DNA of 64,000 nucleotides from Thalassococcus halodurans (GCF_900108225.1 NZ_FNUZ01000005.1:1-64000), one strand, 5' to 3'; shown: positions 52,037-62,011, counted from the stretch's first letter. Numbers and translations: made by a program. Notes: generated from the sequence alone by a model not told the origin.

Positions 52037-53989
52037 TCAATCTTTATGCCCCTCCACTAGAGGCAGAAATAGCCCAATGAGATCTGCCCGCGTAGCAAAT
52101 GCTTGCGCACCCGCAATTGTGTGGTGCCCTGTGTCATAAAGCGTCTTGGCCCAATCCTCCGTCATGCCAAGGCAACGCTTAACAGTATCGTCGCAGATGT
52201 AATCAGCGCGGCCGATTAGAGTAATGGCCGGAATTTTTACCACTAAACGGTCCAGTTCTGAGTTGATAGCGACCACATTCGAGTTTGGTCCAACTGTTGA
52301 ATAGTGATCAAAGTATGCTGAATTTACTCGGTCATGAAACGTGCCTCGGTCGCAAGCCACATTGCGAAGACAGTCCAGTGCCATTTGATCTGCAAGAGTG
52401 TAGTCCCCAGTCCCTGGAAAGCTGGGAAATGGCCGCAAAATGTAAACCGATTTCCCTGCCGCAAGTATCCTTTTCACAACCGCTTCCAACTCGCTTAAAT
52501 CATTGGGGCCAAAGGCGGTTGCAATAAGTATCGTGTTAGCAGCCAAGAAATTGGGACTCTGCCAAAGGCGCGGGTCTATGTCAGCGATTTGCGTACCAAA
52601 GCGTGCGACTTGAGCTTGATCGGTTACGACCTTGGAGCGAGTAAGGATATTGAAAACATCTTTGGCATGGGAATTCCCAATCACCAAAATCTTCTGATCG
52701 TTACCGTCATCATCGAACCACAGATGATTATCAAATTTATTCTTGGCCACGCCGTAGTCAGCGTTCCCGGCAAGTAAGCGCAGTTCACTCCAGCTTTCGG
52801 TTTTAAGAAGCTGGTTGTCGATCCGGTAGTCCAGATAGTTGAAGTGGCGCTCTACACGTAAAAGCGACTTAGCCTGCGGCTGAGTGATCAGCCATCCTAA
52901 GCCATAAAGCGATCCAAGACTTATGATTGCGACAATCAAAACGCCGCGTGTGCTCAAACGTTTGCTGTAACGCATGGGTTTTTCGACAAACGCGTAACTG
53001 GCCCACGACAGAGCAAAAGATGCAACTATTGCCAACCAGAAGGCCCATGCGGGCACAGGCGCTCCAAGAAAACCATGACGCAAGTAGGCGAATAGTGGCT
53101 GGTGCCACAGGTACAATCCGAACGAGATCAAACCCAACCCCACAAAAGGCCTCCACTGCAGAATTCTACTGCTTAAGAGATCGGGTCGCGCGAAGAACAA
53201 GATCAGAGCCGTGCCAAGAGTAGGTATTAGCGCCGCCACACCAGGAAAGGGGATAGAGTCATCGAAGTAGAAGACGGCAAAGCCGATCATAGCTATTCCA
53301 AGAAGGCAGCCCGCCTCGGCCAGCCACCGCCGCGGGACTATTGCCTGCGGCGATCGAAGGTAAATCGCAATCAAGACACCGACTAGCAACTCCCACATTC
53401 TTGCAGGCAGTAAAAAGAAAACGGCATCGGGATCATCGCTAAGTCCATTCTGAGCCCCAATCAGGCTCATGGACGCTAGCACCACAATTCCGACTCCAGC
53501 CGCCCAGCGATGCAATCGCCAAAGGCCCCATAGGATAACCGGAAAGATGATATAAAACTGCTCTTCGACAGCGAGGCTCCACGTGTGCAGCAGTGGCTTC
53601 ATCTCAGCAGCGCTATCAAAATAGCCAGACTCCAAACGGAAATGGATATTGGATGAAAACGTCGCGACCGCGCTAACACTTTCTCCAAAATCACGAAGCT
53701 GAGTTTGGGTTAAGAAAAACCAAGACACCAACACTGACGCGAGAGTCACCAAAAGAAGCGCGGGAAGAATACGCCGCGCACGCCTTTCCCAGAAGCGAGT
53801 AATACTAAATCGGCCAGCTTCAAGGTCGGTTAGGATTATCGAACTGATAAGAAAACCCGAAATCACAAAAAATACGTCGACACCAACAAAGCCTCCGGTC
53901 CAAGCGGGAAACCCCGCATGGAAAAGAACAACCGGAATAACGGCAATTGCGCGCAACCCGTCAATCTCTGGGCGATAGGCTATCGACAT
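52037..53989 (-). CDS. OafA-like acyltransferase with C-terminal SGNH domain
   Basis: 650 residues. The acyltransferase-3 domain (about residues 5-370) has about ten helices with YRPEIDGLRAIAVIPVVLFH, VGVDVFFVISGFLI, RRARRILPALLLV and HTWSLAVEEQFYIIFP. A soluble SGNH domain follows (about 420-650): VIGNSHAKDVFNIL is its Ser block and DTGHHTIAGAQAF its His block. This fusion O-acetylates surface polysaccharides such as O-antigen in the periplasm. It lies next to tRNA-Lys, is divergent from a gene remnant, and has A+T-richer codons than its neighbours, suggesting horizontal gain. Confidence 0.9.
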   Translation of the reverse strand: MSIAYRPEIDGLRAIAVIPVVLFHAGFPAWTGGFVGVDVFFVISGFLISSIILTDLEAGRFSITRFWERRARRILPALLLVTLASVLVSWFFLTQTQLRDFGESVSAVATFSSNIHFRLESGYFDSAAEMKPLLHTWSLAVEEQFYIIFPVILWGLWRLHRWAAGVGIVVLASMSLIGAQNGLSDDPDAVFFLLPARMWELLVGVLIAIYLRSPQAIVPRRWLAEAGCLLGIAMIGFAVFYFDDSIPFPGVAALIPTLGTALILFFARPDLLSSRILQWRPFVGLGLISFGLYLWHQPLFAYLRHGFLGAPVPAWAFWLAIVASFALSWASYAFVEKPMRYSKRLSTRGVLIVAIISLGSLYGLGWLITQPQAKSLLRVERHFNYLDYRIDNQLLKTESWSELRLLAGNADYGVAKNKFDNHLWFDDDGNDQKILVIGNSHAKDVFNILTRSKVVTDQAQVARFGTQIADIDPRLWQSPNFLAANTILIATAFGPNDLSELEAVVKRILAAGKSVYILRPFPSFPGTGDYTLADQMALDCLRNVACDRGTFHDRVNSAYFDHYSTVGPNSNVVAINSELDRLVVKIPAITLIGRADYICDDTVKRCLGMTEDWAKTLYDTGHHTIAGAQAFATRADLIGLFLPLVEGHKD

Positions 53990-54070
53990 GTTCGCTACCT
54001 CTTAACTTGGCTGACGATATTTACGAAATCAAACGGCCAAGCAAGTGGCGGCAACTAGGCAAGACAGTCA

Positions 54071-54820
54071 ATGTCTAAGAGGCTGTCTTTTCAGCCACTT
54101 TCCGATTGCGGGGAGCAAGCCTTTCAAGCTCAAACGCAGAACCACAATTTGACGATGACTAGCAGAATCTTGATATGCCTGAACCATCAAAAACCAAACA
54201 ATTTGTACGCTTCCCTCCGCGAGCTCAGTGCCGCTTCGGTTCACGTGAACTGTGCAACCTTGAACGGCCCCGATGCCATGGCCACGCTTTTCGGACAGCG
54301 CCGTTCATACCTTGGGACAGCGGGCACCGAACGCAGCGGTCTTCTGCGCGAGGCAGACGGCGGCGTCCTGTTTCTGGGCGATGTGGACGAGTTAAGCCCG
54401 AACATGCAGTACGTGCTGCTTCACGCGATTGAAACAGGGCGGTTCTATCCGCTGGGTTCGGATCACGAAATCTCAAGCCGGTTCCATCTGATCGCCGGAG
54501 CCAACCGTGATCTGCGCAGCCTTGCCGCCGCGGGGCAATTTCGCCCCGACCTGCTCGCCCGCCTGAACACATGGAGCTTTACCCTGCCCCCCTTGCGCAG
54601 CCGCACCGAGGATATCGAGGCAAACCTGGTGCACGAACTGGACCGTTGCGAACGAAATTTGGGGGTGCACGTCGGCTTTAACTCGGACGCCCGCAGCCAG
54701 TATCTTGCGTTCGCCAAAGACCCCGCCACGCACTGGCCCGGCAACTTTCGTGATTTTTCCGGATCGATCCGCAGGCTCTGCACACTCGCCCCGCGCGGCA
54801 GGATCACCCGAAACGGCTGA
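54071..54820 (+). pseudogene. rtcR: RtcR-like sigma-54 activator fragment
   Basis: From about 54203 the frame matches the AAA+ core of RtcR: VHVNCATLNGPDAMATLFG, GGVLFLGDVDEL, HLIAGANRDLRSLAA, RPDLLARLNTWSFTLPPLRS and HWPGNFRDFSGSIRR. The RtcR ligand domain and the Walker A motif are missing, and unrelated sequence fills residues 1-44. The Walker B Asp normally in LFLDE is Gly here (LFLGD). The DNA-binding end is also lost. It is therefore a decayed remnant of the regulator of rtcBA RNA repair; no rtcBA gene is nearby. Confidence 0.8.
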
Positions 54821-54971
54821 GCCTTTTGTTATTCGGCGACATTTCAAAACACCATGCGACTTGAGCGCAATCAATGCCGCCACCCGAAGTGCCCTTGATC
54901 GCAAAATTTTGCTTGTTCCTGAAAGCCAGCAGCATAAGCTAACTGCATTTAGACAAAATAGGTTTTCCCAA

Positions 54972-56861
54972 GTGCAGTACCGCGCAGATATTGACGGCCT
55001 CAGAGCAATCGCAGTCCTATTGGTGATAGCATACCATTTCGGCTTAACTCAATTTTCCGGCGGGTATCTTGGCGTCGATGTTTTCTTTGTGATCAGCGGT
55101 TTTCTGATCACCAGCCAGATTCTGTCACAGATAGAACGCGGTCAATTCCGTTTCGCTGATTTCTACGCACGTCGTGCGCGGCGCATACTTCCCGCTCTGT
55201 TCGCCGTGGTCGGATCCAGTCTTGTGGCAGGCTACATCCTACTGCTGCCGCTTGATCTTAAGGCGCTTGGCGAACAGGCGATGTATGCCGTGTTCGGCGT
55301 CTCAAACTTCTATTTCCTGTCCGAAACCGGATACTTCAGCAAGGAGGCCCATCAGCTTCCACTTCTGCACACTTGGTCACTTGGCGTTGAAGAACAGTTT
55401 TACCTGATCTGGCCGCTGATCTGCGTGGCGACACTCTCATGGCTCAAGTTGAGTGCAAGACTGAACCTCGCCGTTCTGTTCGTGCTTTGCGCCGCAAGCT
55501 TTGCCTGGCTTCTTCTCAATCGCGGAACCAATCCGGAGTTTTCATTTTTCATGTTGCCGACACGCGCTTGGCAACTGGGCTTGGGCGCGATGATTGCCTT
55601 TGCGCCAAGCGTTTCCAAAAGGGGCCTGTCAGAGGTGCAGGTTCTGATCGGACTCGCATTGATCCTTGCCAGCGCTACATTGACCACCGCCGATGACAAG
55701 ACGATGGAATACGGGATCATCGGGGCGACTGTTGGCGCGGGATTGATCGTCTGGCCCAAAGGACAGAACGGCTGGGCCGACCGCTTGTTATCGATCACTC
55801 CCTTGGTCGGGGTCGGCAAAATCTCGTATTCCGCCTACCTCTGGCACTGGCCGCTCTTTGTGTTTTTTATTGTCTGGAATTCCGGCGCGATGCCGGATGG
55901 CCACGACATTGCCGTGCTCGCGCTGGTCACATTGGCCCTGTCCTACCTGTCCTACCGCTTTATCGAAACGCCATTCCGGCAACGCAAGGACAGCTCGTTC
56001 TGGGTTCTGGCCGTCGCATTTTCGATAGCGACAGCTATTGGACTTCTTGGCTTTTTCCTATTCAAAAATGAAGGCGTGCCCGGACGGCTTTCTGCCGAAA
56101 ACCAACTGATTGCGGAGTATCTTGAGCGAAAAAAAGTAAAATCAAAGAATTACGCCTGCAGCTTTCCTGACTTCGACAGAAACGAACTTGAAATCAAATG
56201 CCTTGATGAGGATCGTTTTGGCGTTCCCGTCCTCTTGATGGGCGACAGCCATGCACATCATTTTCAGGCTGCGCTTCGCAATCGTTATCCCGAGGCATAT
56301 TTTCACATAGCAAGCTACTCGCTGTGCCTTCCGCTTCTAGGGGGCACTCCTAACAAAGAGAAAAGCAAAAATTCTCGTCAGTGCGCGGAAATTTACAGAC
56401 ATTTGTTTGACGGGCTTCTGACAGAAGGCCGTTATAAAACGATCATCCTGAGCGCACGATGGAAGAACAATGACTGGTCAAAAATTGAGAGTACCGTCAA
56501 ATATCTGAAGCAGTTTGCCGACGAAGTGATCGTATTCGGACCGACACTTGAATACGTCATGCCGCTGCCCTCGCTCTTACTCGCAGACGCATTGCCGCGT
56601 CGCTCTACCCAAGAATTGAGAAACAGCTACACCAAACAAGATTTACTGAAAGAGATCGACGCATCCATGAAAGAACTGGTCGTAACCCAAGGTGGCACCT
56701 ATTATTCGTTGCTCGACCTTCTCTGCGCCAAAACCAGTGATGAATGCATTTCAGTAGATGAGACGGGAATCCCACTTGCTTGGGACTACGGCCACTTAAC
56801 TTACGAAGGCGCGAATTTCATCCTCAAGGGCTTTGAAGAACAGGGACTTCGCCTACCCTGA
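54972..56861 (+). CDS. OafA-like acyltransferase with C-terminal SGNH domain (second copy)
   Basis: 629 residues from a GTG at 54972 (VQYRADIDGLRAIAVLLVIA); the frame open from 54705 runs through the rtcR remnant and non-coding sequence. The AT3 core has VDVFFVISGFLITSQIL, RRARRILPALFAV and HTWSLGVEEQFYLIWP. The SGNH part (about 430-629) has LLMGDSHAHHFQAAL and DYGHLTYEGANFIL. It is a distant paralogue of the divergent gene at 52037 and probably modifies a different surface sugar. The start is uncertain because no strong ribosome site is visible. Confidence 0.88.
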   Translation: MQYRADIDGLRAIAVLLVIAYHFGLTQFSGGYLGVDVFFVISGFLITSQILSQIERGQFRFADFYARRARRILPALFAVVGSSLVAGYILLLPLDLKALGEQAMYAVFGVSNFYFLSETGYFSKEAHQLPLLHTWSLGVEEQFYLIWPLICVATLSWLKLSARLNLAVLFVLCAASFAWLLLNRGTNPEFSFFMLPTRAWQLGLGAMIAFAPSVSKRGLSEVQVLIGLALILASATLTTADDKTMEYGIIGATVGAGLIVWPKGQNGWADRLLSITPLVGVGKISYSAYLWHWPLFVFFIVWNSGAMPDGHDIAVLALVTLALSYLSYRFIETPFRQRKDSSFWVLAVAFSIATAIGLLGFFLFKNEGVPGRLSAENQLIAEYLERKKVKSKNYACSFPDFDRNELEIKCLDEDRFGVPVLLMGDSHAHHFQAALRNRYPEAYFHIASYSLCLPLLGGTPNKEKSKNSRQCAEIYRHLFDGLLTEGRYKTIILSARWKNNDWSKIESTVKYLKQFADEVIVFGPTLEYVMPLPSLLLADALPRRSTQELRNSYTKQDLLKEIDASMKELVVTQGGTYYSLLDLLCAKTSDECISVDETGIPLAWDYGHLTYEGANFILKGFEEQGLRLP

Positions 56862-56922
56862 CGGCTCGTTGCATTCAAAACGCGCGGACGCGTTGATTAC
56901 AGCATCGCGATCAATGACTCGC

Positions 56923-57333
56923 CTACCGGGTGTCTTTCTGTGACCCCAGCCATCTGGAAATCGCGATCACGCGTGTGACGACGATCATGAAAATCAGAAC
57001 GGATGTGATCAGGCTGAACACCGGCTGCACGACGGGCGAGAATAGGTAGATGCGCCCGGATATGACCTCGGACAGGCCGCTGAATTCACTGAACCTGTAG
57101 ACGATGCTTTCTGACGTATAGAGCAACGTAATGATCAGGCTGTCCCGCCATGTTGCGAAAAGAAGCACCCATTTTTCCTGCTCTTTAGGGACGCCCTCTG
57201 TTTCGCGCGCTCTGCCATAGAAAACCATTGCGACAATGGCCACGCCAACCGCCAAAATCAGGCAGACGATGGACAGGCCGTACATCGTGTTGCGAAATTC
57301 TGTAGATGCAATGATGTCGAAAATTCCACTCAT
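56923..57333 (-). CDS. Three-helix membrane protein, function unknown
   Basis: 136 residues. Hydrophobic helices lie at about 18-42 (GLSIVCLILAVGVAIVAMVF), a weaker one at 60-75, and 100-125 (VFSLITSVLIFMIVVTRVIA). The C terminus is basic. No domain is recognised. It stands alone at the end of the accessory patch; whether it belongs to the patch or to the core chromosome is unclear. Confidence 0.65.
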   Translation of the reverse strand: MSGIFDIIASTEFRNTMYGLSIVCLILAVGVAIVAMVFYGRARETEGVPKEQEKWVLLFATWRDSLIITLLYTSESIVYRFSEFSGLSEVISGRIYLFSPVVQPVFSLITSVLIFMIVVTRVIAISRWLGSQKDTR

Positions 57334-57426
57334 ACAACTTACTCAATTCCTTAAAATCACTTACAAAATTCTAGGTCACGCTGAAAATTGCGGCGCATGA
57401 CCTTCACATAGCGCCCCAAACCCGCC

Positions 57427-58113
57427 TCAGCGGAACCAAGTCCCGTAATCACTGACCAAAAGATGCGTCGGGTCAACGTCTTCGTCAATTTCGGCGAACC
57501 GGCCTATGGGTTCGCGGAAGATGTTGTCGGTTTCATCATCGTTCACCGTCGACACTTCACCAATCAGAACGTCACCGCCTTCGCCCCAAAAGGCGTGCCA
57601 ATCCCCCGGCATCAGGGTCACGCTTTCCCCCGGACGCAGGACCAGCTTTTCACCGGCAGCAAAATCGCGGCGGATGCCGTCGCACCACACTGTGCCGCCC
57701 TGATCTTCGGCAAAGTTGCCTTGGTCATCGGAACCGAACAGCTCGATCACCAAATCCGCGCCGCCGCGGTTGATGATGTCTTCGGCCTTGATCACATGGG
57801 TGTGCATTGGTGAAAGCTGATCCTGACGGGAAATCAGAAGCTTTTCGGCATAACACATGCCGCCGCCCCGTTGCAGATCGGCCAGCCGGCCGTTGCGTAG
57901 GGTGAACAGGAACAGCCCCATTTCGTCGAACCGACCTGCCCCGTAATCGGTGATGTCCCAGCCGCAGCGCGCGTCGATCACATGTCGGGCGTCTGACTGG
58001 CGTGCGCGGAATTCGTCCGGCGTCCAATAGGCAAAAGGCGGCAGGGCAAAGCCGTGCTGCCGGATCAGATCATCTGCGGCGGCCATGATATCGTTGATGG
58101 TTGATCGCTTCAT
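57427..58113 (-). CDS. Putative D-lyxose ketol-isomerase
   Basis: 228 residues from MKRSTINDIMAAADDLIRQH; the frame extends to 58254. It matches the D-lyxose isomerase family (PF07385 cupin): FALPPFAYWTPDEF, RCGWDITDYGAGRFDEMGL, metal-ligand SPMHTHVIKAEDIINRGG, and PGDWHAFWGEG with a late His. The enzyme interconverts D-lyxose and D-xylulose; mannose/fructose activity is common in relatives. It is divergent from a DUF3237 gene. Confidence 0.85.
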   Translation of the reverse strand: MKRSTINDIMAAADDLIRQHGFALPPFAYWTPDEFRARQSDARHVIDARCGWDITDYGAGRFDEMGLFLFTLRNGRLADLQRGGGMCYAEKLLISRQDQLSPMHTHVIKAEDIINRGGADLVIELFGSDDQGNFAEDQGGTVWCDGIRRDFAAGEKLVLRPGESVTLMPGDWHAFWGEGGDVLIGEVSTVNDDETDNIFREPIGRFAEIDEDVDPTHLLVSDYGTWFR

Positions 58114-58246
58114 GCCGGACGGCTCCCCTGTGACGTTTGCGCTATCATAAACCTGATGCGCACCGTCTGACCACCGGCTCGGTTCATGCTTGAACCCGCA
58201 GGCCATTCCTGATCCATTCCCCTCAAACGATTTGAAAGGCGAGTAT

Positions 58247-58711
58247 ATGACCATCCCTGCCCCGACTCTGGACCACGTGTGCGACCTCTATGTCGAACTG
58301 GATCCGATCACCGAAATGGGTCAGGGCCGCGCAGGACATCGCCGGATCATTCCGATCATCGGCGGTCGTGTCGAGGGGCCAAAGCTAAACGGACGTATCC
58401 TGAACCTTGGCGCGGATTGGCAGACGGTGTTCGACGGCGGAATGGCCGAACTGGACACGCGCTATGCCATGGAAACCGACGACGGCGCGATCATCGAGAT
58501 CATCAACTACGGCTATCGCCATGGTCCGGCCGAGGTGTTGGCCGCTGTGGCCCGTGGTGAAGACGTCCCCGTCAGCGACTATTACATGCGCACCCACGCG
58601 CGTTTGGAAACGGGCGATCCCCGCTACGAGTGGGTCAACCGCACGTTGTTCGTAGGCACAGGCGGTAGGCAGAAACAGTCTGTGAAGGTGTCGCTTTACG
58701 CAATCGCCTAA
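58247..58711 (+). CDS. DUF3237 family protein
   Basis: 154 residues from ATG 58247 with AAGG site (58235-58238). The compact beta-barrel pattern of DUF3237 is clear: GHRRIIPIIGGRVEGPKLNG, ILNLGADWQTVFDGGMAELDTRY (in two parts) and the closing PRYEWVNRTLFVGTGG. The function is unknown; members often accompany catabolic or detoxification genes. It is divergent from the lyxose isomerase and ends in a strong terminator. Confidence 0.85.
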   Translation: MTIPAPTLDHVCDLYVELDPITEMGQGRAGHRRIIPIIGGRVEGPKLNGRILNLGADWQTVFDGGMAELDTRYAMETDDGAIIEIINYGYRHGPAEVLAAVARGEDVPVSDYYMRTHARLETGDPRYEWVNRTLFVGTGGRQKQSVKVSLYAIA

Positions 58712-58715
58712 AAGA

Positions 58716-58746
58716 AAAGCCCCGCACGCGTCTGCGTCGGGGCTTT
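58716..58746. terminator. Bidirectional terminator after the DUF3237 gene and ubiK
   Basis: AAAGCCCCG (58716-58724) pairs with CGGGGCTTT (58738-58746), with an inner ACGC/GCGT stem. Flanking A and T residues let it serve both convergent transcripts. Confidence 0.88.
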
Positions 58747-58767
58747 ATCATCAGAAAGTCAGAGCGC

Positions 58768-59013
58768 TCAGCCCTTGTCTTTCTCCAGCGCATCAAGGCG
58801 GGCTTTCAGCGCTTCGTTTTCTTCGCGGGCTTTCTGGGCCATCGCGCGGACCGCGTCGAATTCTTCGCGGGTCACAAAGTCACGATCCGCCAGCCAACGG
58901 TCCAGCATGGACTTCATGGCGGTCTCGGCTTCTTGCCGTGCGCCTTGGGCCACGCCCATCGCGTTGGTCATAAGTTGCGAAATATCGTCGAACACTTTGT
59001 TACGAGTCTGCAT
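58768..59013 (-). CDS. ubiK: UbiK-type ubiquinone biosynthesis accessory factor
   Basis: 81 residues from MQTRNKVFDDISQLMTNAMG; the frame extends to 59070. It has the two-part layout of UbiK/YqiC: an N-terminal amphipathic helix and a C-terminal coiled coil (VTREEFDAVRAMAQKAREEN, EALKARLDALEKDK). It assists the Ubi complex, probably linking it to the membrane. It is divergent from lgt. Confidence 0.9.
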   Translation of the reverse strand: MQTRNKVFDDISQLMTNAMGVAQGARQEAETAMKSMLDRWLADRDFVTREEFDAVRAMAQKAREENEALKARLDALEKDKG

Positions 59014-59110
59014 GGGGCTCTCTCTGCTGTAACACTTGATCCCTATATGGGGTGCAATGGCCCGACTCACAAGGTTGACTTAGGCCGCATCCCTTTGCAC
59101 AGAGGCATCC

Positions 59111-60001
59111 ATGGTTCCCGCAGCACTCAACTTCCCCGCCATTTCACCCGATGTGTTTTCCGTCTCATTGTTCGGAATGACCTTTGCTTTGCGCTGGTAT
59201 GCACTGGCCTATATCGCGGGCATCCTGATCGGATGGCGGCTTGCTGTGATGGCGGTCAAACGCGCCGCCCTGTGGCGCGATGACACACCGCCCATGCCCC
59301 CTGAAAAGATCGAGGAACTGCTGACCTGGATCATTCTTGGCGTCATTCTTGGCGGGCGGCTTGGCTTCGTGCTGTTTTACCAGCCGGCCTATTACCTTGC
59401 GAATCCCTTGCAGATCTTTGCGATCTGGCAGGGCGGCATGGCGTTTCACGGCGGTTTTCTGGGCGTGATCATCGCGGCCGTCGGTTTCTGCCTGAAAAAC
59501 AAGATCAACATGGCCAAAACCGCCGATATGCTGGCGCTGGCCACACCGCCGGGGCTGTTGCTGGGGCGGATTGCGAATTTTATCAATGCCGAACTTTGGG
59601 GCCGTCAGACCGATCTGCCGTGGGGCGTGGTATTTCCCGGCGAATTGGCACAGGCCTGTGGCCAGCCGTTTGGCGAACTTTGCGCACGTCATCCATCCCA
59701 GCTTTATGAAGCGGGGCTTGAGGGGTTGCTGCTGGGCATTGTCCTGCTCTGGCTGGTGTTCCGCAAAGGCGCACTGAAAACACCGCTTTTGACCACGGGC
59801 GTCTTTGTCATGGGCTATGGCATGGCGCGCTTTATTGTCGAATTTTTCCGCCAGCCTGATGTGCAGTTCCAGACACCGGACAACCCGTTGGGTCTGGCCT
59901 ACCGGATTGGCGAGATTGGCCTGACTATGGGGCAAACCCTGTCGCTACCGATGATCTTGTTCGGGCTCTACCTGATCCTGCGGGCGCGGCGCGCGGCATG
60001 A
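59111..60001 (+). CDS. lgt: Prolipoprotein diacylglyceryl transferase
   Basis: 296 residues and about seven helices. Signatures: [30 protein letters not shown] with the essential His, [15 protein letters not shown], and [15 protein letters not shown]. It moves the diacylglyceryl group from phosphatidylglycerol to the lipobox Cys in the inner membrane, the first step of lipoprotein maturation. It heads the lgt-midA-pgeF operon, with an ATGA overlap to the next gene. Confidence 0.97.
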   Translation: MVPAALNFPAISPDVFSVSLFGMTFALRWYALAYIAGILIGWRLAVMAVKRAALWRDDTPPMPPEKIEELLTWIILGVILGGRLGFVLFYQPAYYLANPLQIFAIWQGGMAFHGGFLGVIIAAVGFCLKNKINMAKTADMLALATPPGLLLGRIANFINAELWGRQTDLPWGVVFPGELAQACGQPFGELCARHPSQLYEAGLEGLLLGIVLLWLVFRKGALKTPLLTTGVFVMGYGMARFIVEFFRQPDVQFQTPDNPLGLAYRIGEIGLTMGQTLSLPMILFGLYLILRARRAA

Positions 60002-61062
60002 GCGGGCTGCGCGATATCCTGACCTCGCGCATTGCGCAGACCGGCCCGATGAGCATCGCCGACTATATGGCGACCTGTCTGATGCACCCCGAGCACGGGT
60101 ATTACAGCACCCGCGATCCGTTCGGCGCGCAGGGCGATTTCATCACCGCGCCGGAAATCAGCCAGATGTTTGGTGAGCTTCTGGGCCTTTGCCTTGCACA
60201 AAGCTGGCTGGATCAGGGGGCGCCCAAGCCCTTTACACTCGCCGAACTCGGCCCCGGACGCGGCACGCTGATGGCCGATATCCTGCGGGCCACCGCGCGT
60301 GTGCCGGGGTTTCACGACGCGGCACACATTCATCTGGTCGAGGCATCGCCGACCCTGCGACAGGTGCAGGCCGAAACGCTCAAGGACCACGCGCCGGAAT
60401 GGCACGACACCGTCACCGCCCTGCCCGACGCGCCACTGTTCCTAGTTGCGAACGAATTCTTTGATGCCCTGCCCATCCGCCAGTTCATCCGCGATGGCGA
60501 CGGTTGGGCGGAACGTGTGATCGGGCTAAGCGACGGTCAACTGGCCTTTGGCCGCACCGATGCCCTGCCGCTGTCGGAACTGGATCACCGGCTGGAGGAT
60601 ACGAAAGACGGTGATCTGGTGGAAACCTGCACGCCTGCGCAAACGATCATGGCCCATATCGGCGCGATGATCGGTGCACACGGGGGTACGGCCCTGATCA
60701 TCGACTATGGCGACTGGCGGTCTTTGGGCGACACGTTCCAAGCGCTTCAGGCACAGAAAAAGGTCGGCCCGCTGGACAACCCCGGCAACGCCGATCTGAC
60801 CGCCCATGTGGATTTCGAGGCCTTGGCGAAATCCTGCGCCCCCGCCGTGCACAGCCGCCTGACGCCCCAAGGGGTGTTTCTGGAACGGTTGGGCATTACG
60901 CCTCGTGCACAGGCGCTTGCTGCGAAACTAAGCGGCGATGCGTTGGAAACCCATATTGCGGCACACCGCCGGTTGACCCACCCCGATGAAATGGGGTTGC
61001 TGTTCAAGGTAATCGGTATCACACCTGATGCATCGACGACTCCGCCCGGACTGGAACCATGA
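59998..61062 (+). CDS. MidA/NDUFAF7-family SAM-dependent methyltransferase
   Basis: 354 residues, starting as ATGA on the lgt stop. Family marks are [26 protein letters not shown] (two parts), [14 protein letters not shown], the SAM-binding [15 protein letters not shown] and [15 protein letters not shown]. The human relative NDUFAF7 methylates an Arg of complex I subunit NDUFS2; the bacterial role is inferred to be similar. It overlaps pgeF by four bases. Confidence 0.9.
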   Translation: MSGLRDILTSRIAQTGPMSIADYMATCLMHPEHGYYSTRDPFGAQGDFITAPEISQMFGELLGLCLAQSWLDQGAPKPFTLAELGPGRGTLMADILRATARVPGFHDAAHIHLVEASPTLRQVQAETLKDHAPEWHDTVTALPDAPLFLVANEFFDALPIRQFIRDGDGWAERVIGLSDGQLAFGRTDALPLSELDHRLEDTKDGDLVETCTPAQTIMAHIGAMIGAHGGTALIIDYGDWRSLGDTFQALQAQKKVGPLDNPGNADLTAHVDFEALAKSCAPAVHSRLTPQGVFLERLGITPRAQALAAKLSGDALETHIAAHRRLTHPDEMGLLFKVIGITPDASTTPPGLEP

Positions 61063-61820
61063 CGCTTGAGATCATCACATCTGATAGTCTTTCACCCGTC
61101 CACCACGGGTTTTTTACCCGCAAGGGCGGCGCGTCTTCTGGCGTGTTCCACGGTCTGAACTGTGGTGCGGGGTCTTCGGACCAGTCCGATATCGTGCAGA
61201 TCAACCGTGACCGCGTGGCGAAATCCATGGACGTGGCTGACCGCAATCTGGTGTTTGTCCATCAGATCCATTCGGCCGAGGTCGTGACCGTCACAGACCC
61301 GATGGAGCCCAAGGCCCCCCGCCCCCGCGCGGACGCTATGGTGACAAACCAGCCGGGTCTGGCGCTGGCGATTCTGACGGCTGACTGCCAGCCGGTGCTG
61401 TTTGCCGATCCCAAAGCTGGTGTTGTCGGCGCTGCCCACGCCGGATGGCGCGGTGCGCTGGACGGCATTCTGGAAAACACCGTTGATGCTATGATCGCCC
61501 TTGGCGCGGACCGCGATAACATCACCGCGGTCGTCGGCCCGTCGATCAGCCAACGCGCCTATGAGGTCGGGCCCGAGTTTCTGGACGCCTTCCTGATGGA
61601 AGACCAAGCCAACGCCCGCTTCTTTGCCGGGGGGCAAGGTGACCGGATGCATTTCGACCTGCCCGCCTTCGGCCTGCACAAACTGCGCTCTGCCGGAGTG
61701 AACGCGGAATGGACGCGCCATTGCACCTATTCCGATGCTGACCGCTTCTTTTCGTATCGCCGCGCGACCCACGCAAAAGAGGCAGATTATGGCAGGCTGA
61801 TCTCGGTCATCCGGCTGTAA
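61059..61820 (+). CDS. pgeF: Peptidoglycan editing factor PgeF (YfiH/laccase-domain)
   Basis: 253 residues. HHGFFTRKGGASSGVFHGLN opens the fold, with metal/active-site residues in VHQIHSAEV, TADCQPVLFAD and AHAGWRGAL, and VGPSISQRAYEVGPEF toward the end. PgeF acts on N-acetylmuramyl dipeptide precursors or on purine nucleosides. The stretch from its stop to 62056 holds only promoter-like and repeat sequence. Confidence 0.93.
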   Translation: MTLEIITSDSLSPVHHGFFTRKGGASSGVFHGLNCGAGSSDQSDIVQINRDRVAKSMDVADRNLVFVHQIHSAEVVTVTDPMEPKAPRPRADAMVTNQPGLALAILTADCQPVLFADPKAGVVGAAHAGWRGALDGILENTVDAMIALGADRDNITAVVGPSISQRAYEVGPEFLDAFLMEDQANARFFAGGQGDRMHFDLPAFGLHKLRSAGVNAEWTRHCTYSDADRFFSYRRATHAKEADYGRLISVIRL

Positions 61821-61956
61821 CACCCGAAATCGGGCCTTATTCGCGACACATTTCCCCAAATCGCGTGGAAACAATCAGGCCAATTGCGCCTGTTTGTTGC
61901 TGCTTTTAGCTAAAAACCGCGATTTTCCCGCGAAACCGGACAATGTGACGAAAACC

Positions 61957-62011
61957 GTCAAATTGTCTCGTTCTTGTCAAAACCCTGCCCCGATGGCCGG
62001 TCAAATTGTCT
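61957..62011 (+). repeat. Direct 12-base repeat upstream of a small gene
   Basis: GTCAAATTGTCT occurs at 61957-61968 and again at 62000-62011, 43 bases apart, in the 100 bases before the small gene at 62057. It may be a paired operator. Confidence 0.6.

Noticed and set aside
51213-57333. Attachment-site duplication of the tRNA-Lys 3' end
   Set aside because: No second copy of the T-arm and acceptor sequence was found by eye downstream.
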